Source of the DNA: Rhizobium aethiopicum
GTDB taxonomy: Bacteria; Pseudomonadota; Alphaproteobacteria; Rhizobiales; Rhizobiaceae
Assembly (NCBI RefSeq): GCF_014197535.1
Contig: NZ_JACIFV010000018.1
Span: 62,001-126,000 of the forward strand
DNA: 64,000 bases
Reading direction: 5' to 3'
Shown: piece after piece, positions 50,318 through 59,195 of the stretch
Numbering within the stretch: the first letter of the stretch is position 1
How the letters are laid out: each line of letters begins with the position of its first letter
Position numbers and translations under genes: made by a program
Notes under the pieces: generated by a model
The model's database searches: none
What the model was told of the DNA's origin: nothing
What the model saw: only the letters and a program-made list of their open reading frames with translations

Positions 50318-50473
50318 TATGATCTAAATACCGGACGGCCGATCTTATGCCGATTTTTCCACCTCGCAAGAGGGGTGATAAAAATTTTCGTCGGCCGGGA
50401 ACAACAGGATCGGTTGACAGATGCGGCAGAGGGTTTGAAAAGCTTGGCCGAACAGAAATTGGGATCGACAGCA

Positions 50474-51259
50474 ATGGACGCAATTCAGGACGAAGCAATC
50501 GGCAAGCGTGCCCGAGGGCTCGACCGCGCCTTCGAAATCCTCGATTTCCTGCGCCAGAAACGGCAGGCTTTGAAGCCGAATGAAATCGCAGCGCAGATCG
50601 GCGCGCCGCGTTCATCGGTTTATGAGCTCGTCAACTTGCTGCTGAGCAATGGCATTCTGGAATTCACGGGCGGCGAGGGGCGCGTCTATCTCGGCCGTAA
50701 GCTTTATTTCCTCGGCGCCGCCTATGAAAACCATTTCGATTTCACCCGCGAATGCGAGGCCGCGCTGGAACAACTCGCCGACGAAACGCGGGAGACGGCG
50801 CAGTTCTGCATGCTGGACGGAAATAAATATACGGTCGTGCGCATGCGCGAAGGCGCGCGGCCATTCCGCATTTCGACCGATATCGGCCAGTCGGTGCCGA
50901 TCCCGTGGACAGCCTCCGGACGTCTGCTCGTCGCGCATCTGTCCGATCAGGAAATCCTGAACTTCATTCCATCGCAGGATTTTCGTCTGCCGAACGGCGA
51001 ATGGCTCGATCCGCAAAGCTTCATCGTCGAGGTCCGCCAGGCCGAGCGAGAAGGTCTCTTTACCTTCAACAGCATCGTCGACAGCTTTACCCATTGTTTT
51101 GCCGTGCCGGTGCGGGGCGAGGAGGGTCATGCGGCTGCAACGCTCTGCCTGGTCACGCCGCGCGACGACGGCATCGCGAACCGCGACCGCTACCTCGATT
51201 GCCTGAAGAAGGCCGCCGCGGGCTTGGAGCATGCCCCGGCCCGGCCGAAACGAGGCTGA
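50474..51259 (+). CDS. IclR-family transcriptional regulator
   Basis: About 261 residues from ATG 50474: winged helix with RGLDRAFEILDFLRQKRQAL, NEIAAQIGAPRSSVYELVNL, then an effector domain (ETAQFCMLDGNKYTVV, PIPWTASGRLLVAHL, RDRYLDCLKKAA). The frame can extend to GTG 50375, but that reaches into the promoter region and gives an atypical N-terminus. It is divergent from the ribose-type ABC/amidohydrolase operon and presumably controls it. Confidence 0.85.
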   Translation: MDAIQDEAIGKRARGLDRAFEILDFLRQKRQALKPNEIAAQIGAPRSSVYELVNLLLSNGILEFTGGEGRVYLGRKLYFLGAAYENHFDFTRECEAALEQLADETRETAQFCMLDGNKYTVVRMREGARPFRISTDIGQSVPIPWTASGRLLVAHLSDQEILNFIPSQDFRLPNGEWLDPQSFIVEVRQAEREGLFTFNSIVDSFTHCFAVPVRGEEGHAAATLCLVTPRDDGIANRDRYLDCLKKAAAGLEHAPARPKRG

Positions 51260-51591
51260 TACCGAACACGCATTAATCGCCGGCGTGACTTCCTACGGGA
51301 AGCCGCACCGCGCCCTGTGCTTCCTTGAATCACAGCACTCTGGCGCTGGTTTTCTGCCGCCTGCACGTCGAAGAGCCGCCGCAGGACGAGCCATGCGTTG
51401 GTTGTCCACTTCGATATTGATTTCGAGATTCAGTCCAATCCCGCAAATCTATTCACCCTTCTCCCGAAACTACGGAATGAAGTTTCTCTATTAAATTTAT
51501 AGGGTACGTATTCTGATGTCCTCAGCGCCAGATCTTTCTGCCTTGCTCTTTGGCAAGACGGGCTGTCGCCGATGAACGGAGAGGACGCGAA
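51260..51591. other. Intergenic region upstream of the organosulfur operon
   Basis: No gene is supported in these 332 nt. GAAACT (51466-51471) and AGTTTC (51481-51486) form an inverted repeat with a 9-nt spacer directly before an AT-rich stretch (around 51486-51505), so this is the likely promoter/operator of the monooxygenase operon. CTTCC/GGAAG near 51290-51303 could form a small hairpin after the IclR gene. Confidence 0.4.
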
Positions 51592-52944
51592 ATGACACGG
51601 AAAATCAGGCTTGGGGCATTTCTTCCCGGCGGTGGACAGCATGTTGCATCGTGGCGGCATCCCGACCAGCCGGTCGACGGCGCGACCAGTTTCGAATTTC
51701 ACAAGCAACTCGCCCTGACGGCGGAACGCGGTCTCTTCGATGCCTACTTCCTGGCCGATGGACTGGCCGTCGGTTTCGGCGGAGCCCGTGATGGCGGCAA
51801 CGCCCGCGTGGCCGGCTTCGAGCCCGTCACCTTGTTCTCCGCCCTTGCGCCTCTCACCACCCATCTCGGCTTCATCGCGACGTCCTCGACCACCTACGAG
51901 GAACCTTATACGACCGCCCGCAAGTTCGCTTCGCTCGATCTGATCTCGAACGGGCGCGCCGGCTGGAATGTCGTCACCACCACGGGCGACCTCACGGCGC
52001 AGAACTTCAACCGCGAAACCCAGCTTCCGCATGCCGAACGATATCGCCGCGCCGCCGAGCATGTCGAGGTCGTCCGCAAACTCTGGGAGAGCTTCGAGGA
52101 CGACGCATTCATCCGCGACAAGGAGACCGGCGTCTTCTTCGATCCGGCGAAGCTGCACGACACCGACCACCGCGGCGAGCATTTCAGCGTGCGCGGCCCG
52201 CTCAACGTCTCGCGCTCGCCGCAGGGGCATCCCGTAATCGTGCAGGCCGGACAGTCCGAGGACGGACGCGGACTTGCCGCAGCAACCGCCGAAGTGATCT
52301 TCACCGCCCATCAGCACATCGAAACAGCCCAGGAATTCTACCGCGATATCAAGGCACGCGCCCGCGGCCTCGGCCGCAACCCCGATCACATCCTGGTCAT
52401 GCCCGGCGTATCCGCCTTCGTCGGCCGGACCGAGGCCGAGGCGCGCGAGAAATACGACCGGCTGACCTCGCTCATTGTCGAAGAGGATGGAATCGGCCTC
52501 CTCAACGGCCTCACCGGCGGCACGCTCGACCTGCACGGTTATGATCTAGACGGGCCTCTTCCGCCAGCGCCCCCGACCGAAGGCATGAAGAGCCGCCAGG
52601 CGCTGATCCGCCAGATCGCCGATGAAAACAACTTCACCATCCGCCAGCTCTATCAGTGGATCGCCTCGGCCCGCGGTCACTACACCATCGTCGGCACGGC
52701 CGAGCAGATCGCCGATACGCTGCAGACATGGTTCGAGAACGAAGCCGCCGACGGCTTCAACATTTTGCCGCCTTGGCTGCCGACGGCGCTCGACGACTTT
52801 GTCGATCTCGTCATCCCCGAACTCCAGCGCCGCGGCCTGTTCCGCACTGCCTATGAAGGCAAGACGCTCCGGGAAAATCTCGGCTTGCCTTTCCCGACAA
52901 ACCGCTGGGCTGCCGGACGCACTGTTCTTGAGGCAGCGGAGTGA
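51592..52944 (+). CDS. FMN-dependent monooxygenase, NtaA/SnaA/DszA type
   Basis: A 450-residue luciferase-like monooxygenase: MTRKIRLGAFLPGGGQHVAS, FDAYFLADGLA, SSTTYEEPYTTARKFASLDL, SNGRAGWNVVTT and HFSVRGPLNV are signatures of the two-component NtaA/SnaA/DszA branch, which needs reduced FMN from a separate reductase. GGAGAGG precedes ATG. Operon partners are an SsuC/SsuA/SsuB-like importer, so it probably releases sulfur from an organosulfur compound; no reductase gene is in the operon. Confidence 0.88.
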   Translation: MTRKIRLGAFLPGGGQHVASWRHPDQPVDGATSFEFHKQLALTAERGLFDAYFLADGLAVGFGGARDGGNARVAGFEPVTLFSALAPLTTHLGFIATSSTTYEEPYTTARKFASLDLISNGRAGWNVVTTTGDLTAQNFNRETQLPHAERYRRAAEHVEVVRKLWESFEDDAFIRDKETGVFFDPAKLHDTDHRGEHFSVRGPLNVSRSPQGHPVIVQAGQSEDGRGLAAATAEVIFTAHQHIETAQEFYRDIKARARGLGRNPDHILVMPGVSAFVGRTEAEAREKYDRLTSLIVEEDGIGLLNGLTGGTLDLHGYDLDGPLPPAPPTEGMKSRQALIRQIADENNFTIRQLYQWIASARGHYTIVGTAEQIADTLQTWFENEAADGFNILPPWLPTALDDFVDLVIPELQRRGLFRTAYEGKTLRENLGLPFPTNRWAAGRTVLEAAE

Positions 52945-52954
52945 GGAGAAACCA

Positions 52955-53806
52955 ATGGCCTACGAAATCAACCAGGCTCTTCCGAGAAGCTTCGGCCGTC
53001 TGAAAAGCAGCAAAAGCAATAGTTCCCCTCTGGTCTCCAATGTGCGCGGAGTGCTAGCGGCATTTTTGCCGCGCTACGGTCTGCTCATCAGCTTTCTCGT
53101 GCTCTGGCAGGTGTCGAGCACCAGGGGCTGGATCAATCCCGCCGTCTTCCCGCCGTTGAACGTGATCCTTTCGGCGCTGTGGACCAATCTTGCCAATGGC
53201 GCCTTGCTCGATGACATCGCCATCAGCCTGCAGCGCTCCGGAACCGCCTTCGCCTTTGCCGTCGTTGTCGGTATTCCGCTCGGCCTGTTCATGGGCCAGT
53301 TTCGCTTGGTCGAACAGGCGCTCGACCCGATCCTGCAGCTCTTCCGGCAGACCTCGGCGCTGGCGCTCTATCCGGTTTTCATCCTGCTGCTCGGCCTCGG
53401 CGAAACCTCCAAGATCTTTGTGATCTTCTGGGCGACATTGTTTCCGGTGCTGCTCGCCACGATCGGCGGCGTCAAGGAGGTGGACCAGAAGCTCATCGAG
53501 ATGGCGCGCACCTATGGCGCCGGACCGCTGACCGTCTTCCGGCGCGTCATCTTGCCGGCATCCGTCCCGGCAATCTTCGTCGGCCTGCGTCTTTCGGCGA
53601 CGACTGCGCTTCTGCTGCTGATCGCCGCCGAGATGATCGGCGCCAACAAGGGCATCGGCTTTCAGGTGATGAACGCCCAGTATAACTTCCAGATCCCGCT
53701 GATGTTTGCGGCGATCCTGCTGCTCGCCTTCCTCGGCCTTGCCGCGAATGCCCTGCTCGTTCTCCTGCAGCGCCGTCTCTGCCGCTGGTCTCAGCCGAGC
53801 ACCTGA
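52955..53806 (+). CDS. ABC transporter permease (SsuC/TauC type)
   Basis: A 283-residue permease with about six hydrophobic segments and EAA loop MARTYGAGPLTVFRRVILP, typical of the nitrate/sulfonate/taurine class. GAGGAG precedes ATG 52955 by 6 nt. The open frame back to 52622 is a shadow of the monooxygenase gene. Confidence 0.9.
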   Translation: MAYEINQALPRSFGRLKSSKSNSSPLVSNVRGVLAAFLPRYGLLISFLVLWQVSSTRGWINPAVFPPLNVILSALWTNLANGALLDDIAISLQRSGTAFAFAVVVGIPLGLFMGQFRLVEQALDPILQLFRQTSALALYPVFILLLGLGETSKIFVIFWATLFPVLLATIGGVKEVDQKLIEMARTYGAGPLTVFRRVILPASVPAIFVGLRLSATTALLLLIAAEMIGANKGIGFQVMNAQYNFQIPLMFAAILLLAFLGLAANALLVLLQRRLCRWSQPST

Positions 53807-53844
53807 TCTCTTCCTCCGATTTTTCTTTTCCGAAAGGACATCCC

Positions 53845-54828
53845 ATGACGTTCCATCCTCGCAATTTTCTCCTGCCGGCTGTGATAGCGCTCGGTCTCGC
53901 CACGCCAGCCGCAGCCGCCGACACCGTGAAGCTGCGCTATCTCGCGAGCCAGGGCGGTCTTGCCGCCCATGAACTTGCCGCCGAACTCGGCTATTTCGAC
54001 GGCACAGGCATCACGTTTGAGAATGTCGGTTATGCCCAGGGCGGCCCGGCCTCCCTGATCGCTCTGGCATCCGGTGATGTCGAGATCGGCAGCGCCGCCA
54101 CCTCCGCGGTCCTGAACTCGATCATCGGCGGCAACGACTTCGTCGCCGCTTATCCGTCGAACGGCATCAATGACGAAGTACAGTCGACCTTCTACGTGCT
54201 GGAGGACAGCCCGATCAAAACAATCAAGGACATTGTCGGCAAGAGCATCGCCGTCAACACGCTCGGCGCGCATCTCGACTACACGATCCGCGAGGCCCTG
54301 CATTCCGTCGGTCTGCCGAGCGACTCCGCCAATCAGGTCGTCGTTCCCGGGCCGCAGCTCGAACAGGTGCTGCGCTCCAAGCAAGTCGATATCGCCGCCT
54401 TCGGCTATTGGCAGACGACCTTCGAGGGCGCCGCACTCAAGAACGGCGGCCTGCGTGCTGTCTTCGACGATACCGACGTACTCGGCGACATCGCCGGCGG
54501 CTTCGTGGTCCTGCGCCGTGATTTCATCAAGCAACATCCGGAAGCCTCGAAAATCTTCGTCGAGCAGTCGGCCCGCGCTCTCGACTATGCCCGCGAGCAT
54601 CCCGAGGAAACCAAGAAGATCCTCGCCAAGGCGCTCGCCGAACGTGGCGAGAATCCCGATATCGCGCAGTACTTCCGCGGTTACGGCGTGCGCGCCGGCG
54701 GCCTGCCGGTCGAGCGCGACATCCAGTTCTGGATCGACGTCCTGGTTCGCGAAGGCAAGCTGAAGCAAGGCCAGCTGGCGGCCAAGGACATTCTCTTTAC
54801 CGCCGACGCCAAACCGGCAAGCAATTGA
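53845..54828 (+). CDS. ABC transporter substrate-binding protein (SsuA/TauA type)
   Basis: A 327-residue periplasmic protein with signal peptide (about 24 residues, ending TPAAAA before DTVK). Family marks: GLAAHELAAELGYF, GDVEIGSAATSAVLNSIIGG, GKSIAVNTLGAHLDYTIREA. It binds a sulfonate-like or similar ligand. GAAAGGA precedes ATG. Last residues stop 9 nt before the ATPase gene. Confidence 0.9.
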   Translation: MTFHPRNFLLPAVIALGLATPAAAADTVKLRYLASQGGLAAHELAAELGYFDGTGITFENVGYAQGGPASLIALASGDVEIGSAATSAVLNSIIGGNDFVAAYPSNGINDEVQSTFYVLEDSPIKTIKDIVGKSIAVNTLGAHLDYTIREALHSVGLPSDSANQVVVPGPQLEQVLRSKQVDIAAFGYWQTTFEGAALKNGGLRAVFDDTDVLGDIAGGFVVLRRDFIKQHPEASKIFVEQSARALDYAREHPEETKKILAKALAERGENPDIAQYFRGYGVRAGGLPVERDIQFWIDVLVREGKLKQGQLAAKDILFTADAKPASN

Positions 54829-54837
54829 GGAACCGTG

Positions 54838-55608
54838 ATGAGCGTCGCTGAGGATATTCGCCGCGGAGAGGTGACGATCCGTCGTCTCTCCAAATCCTAC
54901 AGACTGAACGGCAAACCCCTGCAGGTTCTGAAGGATATCAATCTCCATATCCGCTCCGGCGAAAGCCTCGCCATCGTCGGCGCCAGCGGTTCGGGCAAGA
55001 CGACCCTGCTCAGGGTTCTCGCCGGACTTGAGGATTCCGACACCGGGGAGGTTCTGGTCGATGGCAAGGCAATACGAGGCGTCGGCGCCGAACGCGCCGT
55101 CATCTTCCAGGAGCCGCGCCTTCTTCCCTGGCTTACGGTACTCGACAACGTCGCTTTCGGACTGAAAACGAGAGGCCTCTCCCACGAGCAGGCGAGGGGG
55201 CGGGCACGCCACTATGTCAAGCTCGTCGGCCTGCAGCAATTCGAGGCGGCCTATCCCCGGCAGCTCTCCGGCGGCATGGCGCAGCGCGTCGGCATCGCCC
55301 GGGCGCTTGCCGTCCAGCCCGAGATCCTATTGCTCGACGAACCGCTCGGCGCGCTCGACGCCATGACCAAGATCGGCATGCAGCAGGAGCTCGCGCGGAT
55401 TTGGCGCGACGAGGATGTGACAACCATTCTCGTCACACACGACCTCGAAGAGGCGATCTATCTCGCCGACCGGATCCTGATCCTGCCGCGGGAGAAGGGA
55501 GCCGAGCCGCGCCTGATCGAAATCGATCTGCCGCGTCCCCGCGACCGCAGCGCGCCGGAATTCGTCCGGCACCGGGAGGAGCTGCTCAATCTCTTCGGGC
55601 TGCATTGA
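54838..55608 (+). CDS. ABC transporter ATP-binding protein (SsuB/TauB type)
   Basis: A 256-residue ATPase: Walker A GASGSGKTTLL, Q-loop FQEPRLLPWLTV, signature LSGGMAQRVGIARAL, Walker B ILLLDEPLGALDAMTK, switch VTHDLEEAIYL. ATG 54838 is favoured with GAGG 7 nt upstream; GTG 54835 is one codon earlier. It closes the organosulfur operon, followed by a strong hairpin. Confidence 0.92.
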   Translation: MSVAEDIRRGEVTIRRLSKSYRLNGKPLQVLKDINLHIRSGESLAIVGASGSGKTTLLRVLAGLEDSDTGEVLVDGKAIRGVGAERAVIFQEPRLLPWLTVLDNVAFGLKTRGLSHEQARGRARHYVKLVGLQQFEAAYPRQLSGGMAQRVGIARALAVQPEILLLDEPLGALDAMTKIGMQQELARIWRDEDVTTILVTHDLEEAIYLADRILILPREKGAEPRLIEIDLPRPRDRSAPEFVRHREELLNLFGLH

Positions 55609-55627
55609 CCGCTTCCAGACGCAAACA

Positions 55628-55658
55628 CGCGCCGCATGGGACCTATTCATGCGGCGCG
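55628..55658. terminator. Bidirectional hairpin terminator candidate
   Basis: CGCGCCGCATG (55628-55638) pairs perfectly with CATGCGGCGCG (55648-55658), 9-nt loop. It sits between the convergent SsuB-like and ClC genes, so it could stop both transcripts, though no T-run is present. Confidence 0.55.
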
Positions 55659-55697
55659 CGGCAGTTGCGGCAGCGATTCGGAGGAAAGCCCCAACCG

Positions 55698-57512
55698 CTA
55701 TTGCAACTTGCTCCTCGAACTGGCGGCCAGATAGGGCCGCCGGTCCAGTTCCGCTGACCGGTATGAACTGCGCAGCCGCAGCAGATCCTTGCGGGCGATC
55801 AGGCCGCACAGCTTGCCCGATGCTGGATCGACGATCGGAATGCGGCCGCTGTCCGTCGACAGCATCAGGTCGGCGATGAAGGCGACCGTATCATCGGGAT
55901 GCCCCACGGGAACCGAGTCGTCTGTGACATTTTCCGCAAGCGTTTGGGTGGCCAACTCCGATTTTCCCTGCCAGAGCAGAGCGTCGGCCCTCGAAACAAT
56001 GCCGGCCAATTTACCTGCGGCATCGACGAGCGGATAGATCCGGTGCGTCTTCTCTCGGGTGGCGAAGAAATCGCAGGCCTCGCCGACCGTCATGCTGACA
56101 GGAAGCGTGTCGACATCGCTGATCATGATCTCCCTTGCCCGGGACAGCTCAAACGGGTCGACACCATATTCGCGGGTGATGTGCTGACCGCGGCGCGCGA
56201 TCTTCTCGGTGAGGATCGAGCGGCGCAGCAAAAGGACCGTGACGGCATAGGCGACCACGGTTGCCGCGAGCAGGGGAACGAGCGTACTGACGTCGCCGGT
56301 GATCTCCATCGCGAAGAAGGTCCCCGTCAGCGGTGCGCGCATGGTTCCGCCCATCATCGCGGCCATTCCGAGCAGTGCCCAGAAGCCGGGATCGTTGCCC
56401 GGCATGGCAATGCCGACCAGCCATCCGAGTGCGCCGCCGAAAATCAGGAGCGGCGCGAGCACGCCGCCCGAAGTGCCGGATGACAGGGCAAACAGCCAGA
56501 TGATCGTCTTCACCAGCAGGATCGACAGTACGGCCGGTGCGAGCAACCGGTTGTTGAGCAGCCCGTCGATGATATCGTAGCCGACGCCCATGGCCCGCGG
56601 TTCGATCAGACCACCGAGACCGATGACGAGACCGCCAAGCGCCGGCCACCACATCCAGTGGATCGGCAATGCTTCGAACAGGTCCTCGATCTTGTAGAGC
56701 AGCGTCGTCAGCAAGCCGGATTGCAGACCTGAAATGATGCCCATTGCCGCACAGGCGAAAATCCCCCACCAAGGCAAGGTCACCTGGAAATGGGCCGGGA
56801 ACAGCGGACCGGCGCCGAACAGCAGCGGACGCCAGCAGATCGACACGCAGGCGGCAACGGCGACGGGAATGAAGCTGCGCGGCTTCCATTCGAACAACAG
56901 CAGTTCGACTGCCAGCATGACCGCTGATATCGGCGAGCCGAAGATCGCCGTCATGCCTGCGGCCGCACCCGCAACGAGAAGCGTCTTCCGCTCGGCCGCG
57001 CTCATGTGAAAGAATTGGGCGAAAAGCGAGCCGATCGCGCCACCGGTCATGATGATCGGTCCCTCGGCGCCGAACGGACCGCCCGTTCCGATCGAGATCG
57101 CCGAAGATAGCGGCTTCAGGACAGCGACCTTCGGCGACATCCGGCTGCCGCCGATCAGGATGGCCTCGATCGCTTCCGGGATGCCGTGGCCGCGGATCTT
57201 CTCGGATCCGAAGCGGGCCATCAGCCCGATCGCGAGCCCTCCGAGCGGCGGCACCAGCACCACCCACAGCGAACGCGTCACGCCGGCGAGCGAGGCGGGC
57301 TCGATGCCGATCTTCCCGAACCAGATGACATTGGTCACCAGCGCGATGAGGCTGACGAGGCACCATGCTGCAAAGGCGCCGGCGGAGCCGATGATGATGG
57401 CCATGCCGATCAGGACGAGAACCCGCCTGTCGGTTGTGAAATCTCCGGCCTCGCGCCGGGAAAGACCGCCCGTAAAGTCGTGCGGCCTGTTGCTGGTTTG
57501 ATGCTGCGCCAT
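55698..57512 (-). CDS. ClC-family chloride/anion channel or antiporter with CBS domains
   Basis: A 604-residue membrane protein. The ClC filter segments are GHGIPEAIEAILIGG (108-122), GGPFGAEGPIIMTGG with the gating Glu150, and GTSGGVLAPLLIFGG. The first differs from the usual GSGIP: His109 replaces the chloride-coordinating serine. Two CBS domains follow (EIMISDVDTLPVSMTVGEAC, VTDDSVPVGHPDDTVAFIAD), which regulate by nucleotide binding in relatives. ATG 57512 is 46 nt from a perfect 19-bp palindrome. It is divergent from a MarR gene, its likely regulator. Confidence 0.88.
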   Translation of the reverse strand: MAQHQTSNRPHDFTGGLSRREAGDFTTDRRVLVLIGMAIIIGSAGAFAAWCLVSLIALVTNVIWFGKIGIEPASLAGVTRSLWVVLVPPLGGLAIGLMARFGSEKIRGHGIPEAIEAILIGGSRMSPKVAVLKPLSSAISIGTGGPFGAEGPIIMTGGAIGSLFAQFFHMSAAERKTLLVAGAAAGMTAIFGSPISAVMLAVELLLFEWKPRSFIPVAVAACVSICWRPLLFGAGPLFPAHFQVTLPWWGIFACAAMGIISGLQSGLLTTLLYKIEDLFEALPIHWMWWPALGGLVIGLGGLIEPRAMGVGYDIIDGLLNNRLLAPAVLSILLVKTIIWLFALSSGTSGGVLAPLLIFGGALGWLVGIAMPGNDPGFWALLGMAAMMGGTMRAPLTGTFFAMEITGDVSTLVPLLAATVVAYAVTVLLLRRSILTEKIARRGQHITREYGVDPFELSRAREIMISDVDTLPVSMTVGEACDFFATREKTHRIYPLVDAAGKLAGIVSRADALLWQGKSELATQTLAENVTDDSVPVGHPDDTVAFIADLMLSTDSGRIPIVDPASGKLCGLIARKDLLRLRSSYRSAELDRRPYLAASSRSKLQ

Positions 57513-57557
57513 GGAAGCCTCTGCTACGCGGAAATAGGTATGCTTGAGCGGCTTGAA

Positions 57558-57576
57558 TATATCGTAATACGATATA
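57558..57576. promoter_or_regulatory. 19-bp perfect palindrome, probable MarR operator
   Basis: TATATCGTAATACGATATA is perfectly symmetrical about a single base. It lies 46 nt upstream of the ClC gene and 143 nt upstream of the MarR gene, overlapping the expected ClC promoter. ATCGTA-type arms are common for MarR-family sites. Confidence 0.7.
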
Positions 57577-57718
57577 AATCAACGGATGAAAGCGTGAAGA
57601 CGAACATGTCTTTTGAACATGCTTCGCTTGACCGGCTGACGCCCGCCCATCTATTCGATACCGGAAATAACTCCCGCACGGATCGCCACCTGCGGACGAG
57701 CGGCAGAGGAGAACGAGT

Positions 57719-58153
57719 TTGAAGAAAGCCGCGCCGCCGCTGAGACGGGAGGATTACGAGGCTCTTGCCGACCTCAGATTCGCACTTCGTCAATTCATGG
57801 ACTTCAGCGCCTCCGCCGCACAGTCGGAAGGGCTGCCTCCACAACAGCACCAGGCTCTGCTGGCGATCAAGGGCCAACGCGGCGATGCTATGACCATCGG
57901 CATGCTGGCCGATAGGCTCATCATTGCGCCCCATACGGCGACCGAGCTTGTCGGGCGGCTGTCGGATGCGGGGCTCGTCGAACGCCATGCCGACCCGGCC
58001 GATCGGCGCCGCCAGACGCTCGCCCTGACCGACAAGGCGGACGAGCTTCTGACCAGACTGAGCGCCGTCCATCTCTCAGAAATCAGGGTGATGGCCCCGA
58101 AACTGATCGAGCTTCTTCTCGAGCTTCAGAAGACGGCACCGAAGGCGCAGTGA
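57719..58153 (+). CDS. MarR-family transcriptional regulator
   Basis: A 144-residue winged-helix protein: LPPQQHQALLAIKGQRGDAM, TIGMLADRLIIAPHTATELV, LVERHADPADRRRQTLALTD with the beta-wing. The start is TTG 57719 with GAGGAG 7 nt upstream. It is divergent from the ClC gene with a perfect palindrome between. It should respond to an anion-related or pH-related signal, but the effector is unknown. Confidence 0.87.
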   Translation: MKKAAPPLRREDYEALADLRFALRQFMDFSASAAQSEGLPPQQHQALLAIKGQRGDAMTIGMLADRLIIAPHTATELVGRLSDAGLVERHADPADRRRQTLALTDKADELLTRLSAVHLSEIRVMAPKLIELLLELQKTAPKAQ

Positions 58154-58210
58154 GTGACAGAGCCGGCAGATGTAGCCATCGTCCCAGCCTGCATCTCGTC
58201 GGTCGTCGCT

Positions 58211-59119
58211 TCAACCGAAGAGCGTGTTCCTGACGCGATGGATATGGGCTGCGCCGATGCCGCAGCAGCCGCCGATGATCGTAGCACCTGCCTCGGCCCA
58301 GGAGCAGGCAAAGCGCGAGTAGGCATCGTCGTTCAGGTCGTCACGGGTATCGTGCAGGCCTTCATTGGCGGCTGCCTCGCCTGTTTCTCCTTCGAACGCA
58401 TTGGCATAGACGCCGATTTCGATCTGAGCATTCCTCTCGCGGAACACCCGTGCCGCCGTCTCGACCGCGCCCCGCATGACCTCGGGCTTGCTGCAATTGA
58501 ATAGGAAAGCCGCCGCACCCGATGACACCGCCCATGATGCCGCCTCCTCGACGCTTTCGCCGGAGCGGAGTTTCGGCGTGTCGCCCCTGATCGCCGCCTC
58601 GTCATCCGCCAAGGTGAAGGAAATCCAGAACGGCTTGCCCGATGCCGCCACCGCCTTGCGGACGGCCTCGCCCTCGGCAATCAGGCTCAAAGTCTCACCG
58701 AGCCAAATATCGACGAAGGGAGCGAGGTTTTGGACCAGCACCTTGAGATAGTCCTGCACCCGGGAAGGCCGGAAATTCTGCGGTTCGTAGGAGCCGAAGA
58801 TCGGCGGCAGCGAGCCGGCAACCAGCACCTTCCTGTCGGTCACGGCATCTGCAGCCTCGCGCGCGAGGCGACCTGCGAGGCGGATCAGCGCCGGCCCCTC
58901 CTGCTGAAAGCGGTCTTCGCCGATATGGAAGGGCACGAGCGCATAGCTGTTCGTCGTGATGATCTCGGAGCCGGCGGCGATGAATTCCTGGTGTACCTCC
59001 CGAACGATGTCAGGCGAATTCATCAGCGCCAGCGCCGACCATTCCGGCTGCTTGATTTCGGCGCCCAGTCGCAGAAGCTCGCGGCTCATGCCGCCATCGA
59101 GAATTCGCGTTGTGCTCAT
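58211..59119 (-). CDS. Homocysteine S-methyltransferase family protein
   Basis: A 302-residue betaine-homocysteine/S-methylmethionine methyltransferase-type TIM barrel. N-terminal LDGGMSRELLRLGAEI and TTNSYALVPFHIG; zinc cysteines Cys209 (LFNCSKPE) and Cys285-Cys286 (GGCCGIGAAHI). It would transfer a methyl group from S-methylmethionine or a similar donor to homocysteine. ATG 59119 has GGAG 8 nt upstream. It follows a His-type ABC transporter in the same direction, so the donor is probably imported. Confidence 0.85.
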   Translation of the reverse strand: MSTTRILDGGMSRELLRLGAEIKQPEWSALALMNSPDIVREVHQEFIAAGSEIITTNSYALVPFHIGEDRFQQEGPALIRLAGRLAREAADAVTDRKVLVAGSLPPIFGSYEPQNFRPSRVQDYLKVLVQNLAPFVDIWLGETLSLIAEGEAVRKAVAASGKPFWISFTLADDEAAIRGDTPKLRSGESVEEAASWAVSSGAAAFLFNCSKPEVMRGAVETAARVFRERNAQIEIGVYANAFEGETGEAAANEGLHDTRDDLNDDAYSRFACSWAEAGATIIGGCCGIGAAHIHRVRNTLFG

Positions 59120-59195
59120 GAGGTAGTCTCCATTCAGGCTGTCGCGCCGTAATCGGCGGCGGGCTTTCAAAACAAAGTGGCGAGCTTTTCGTGGC

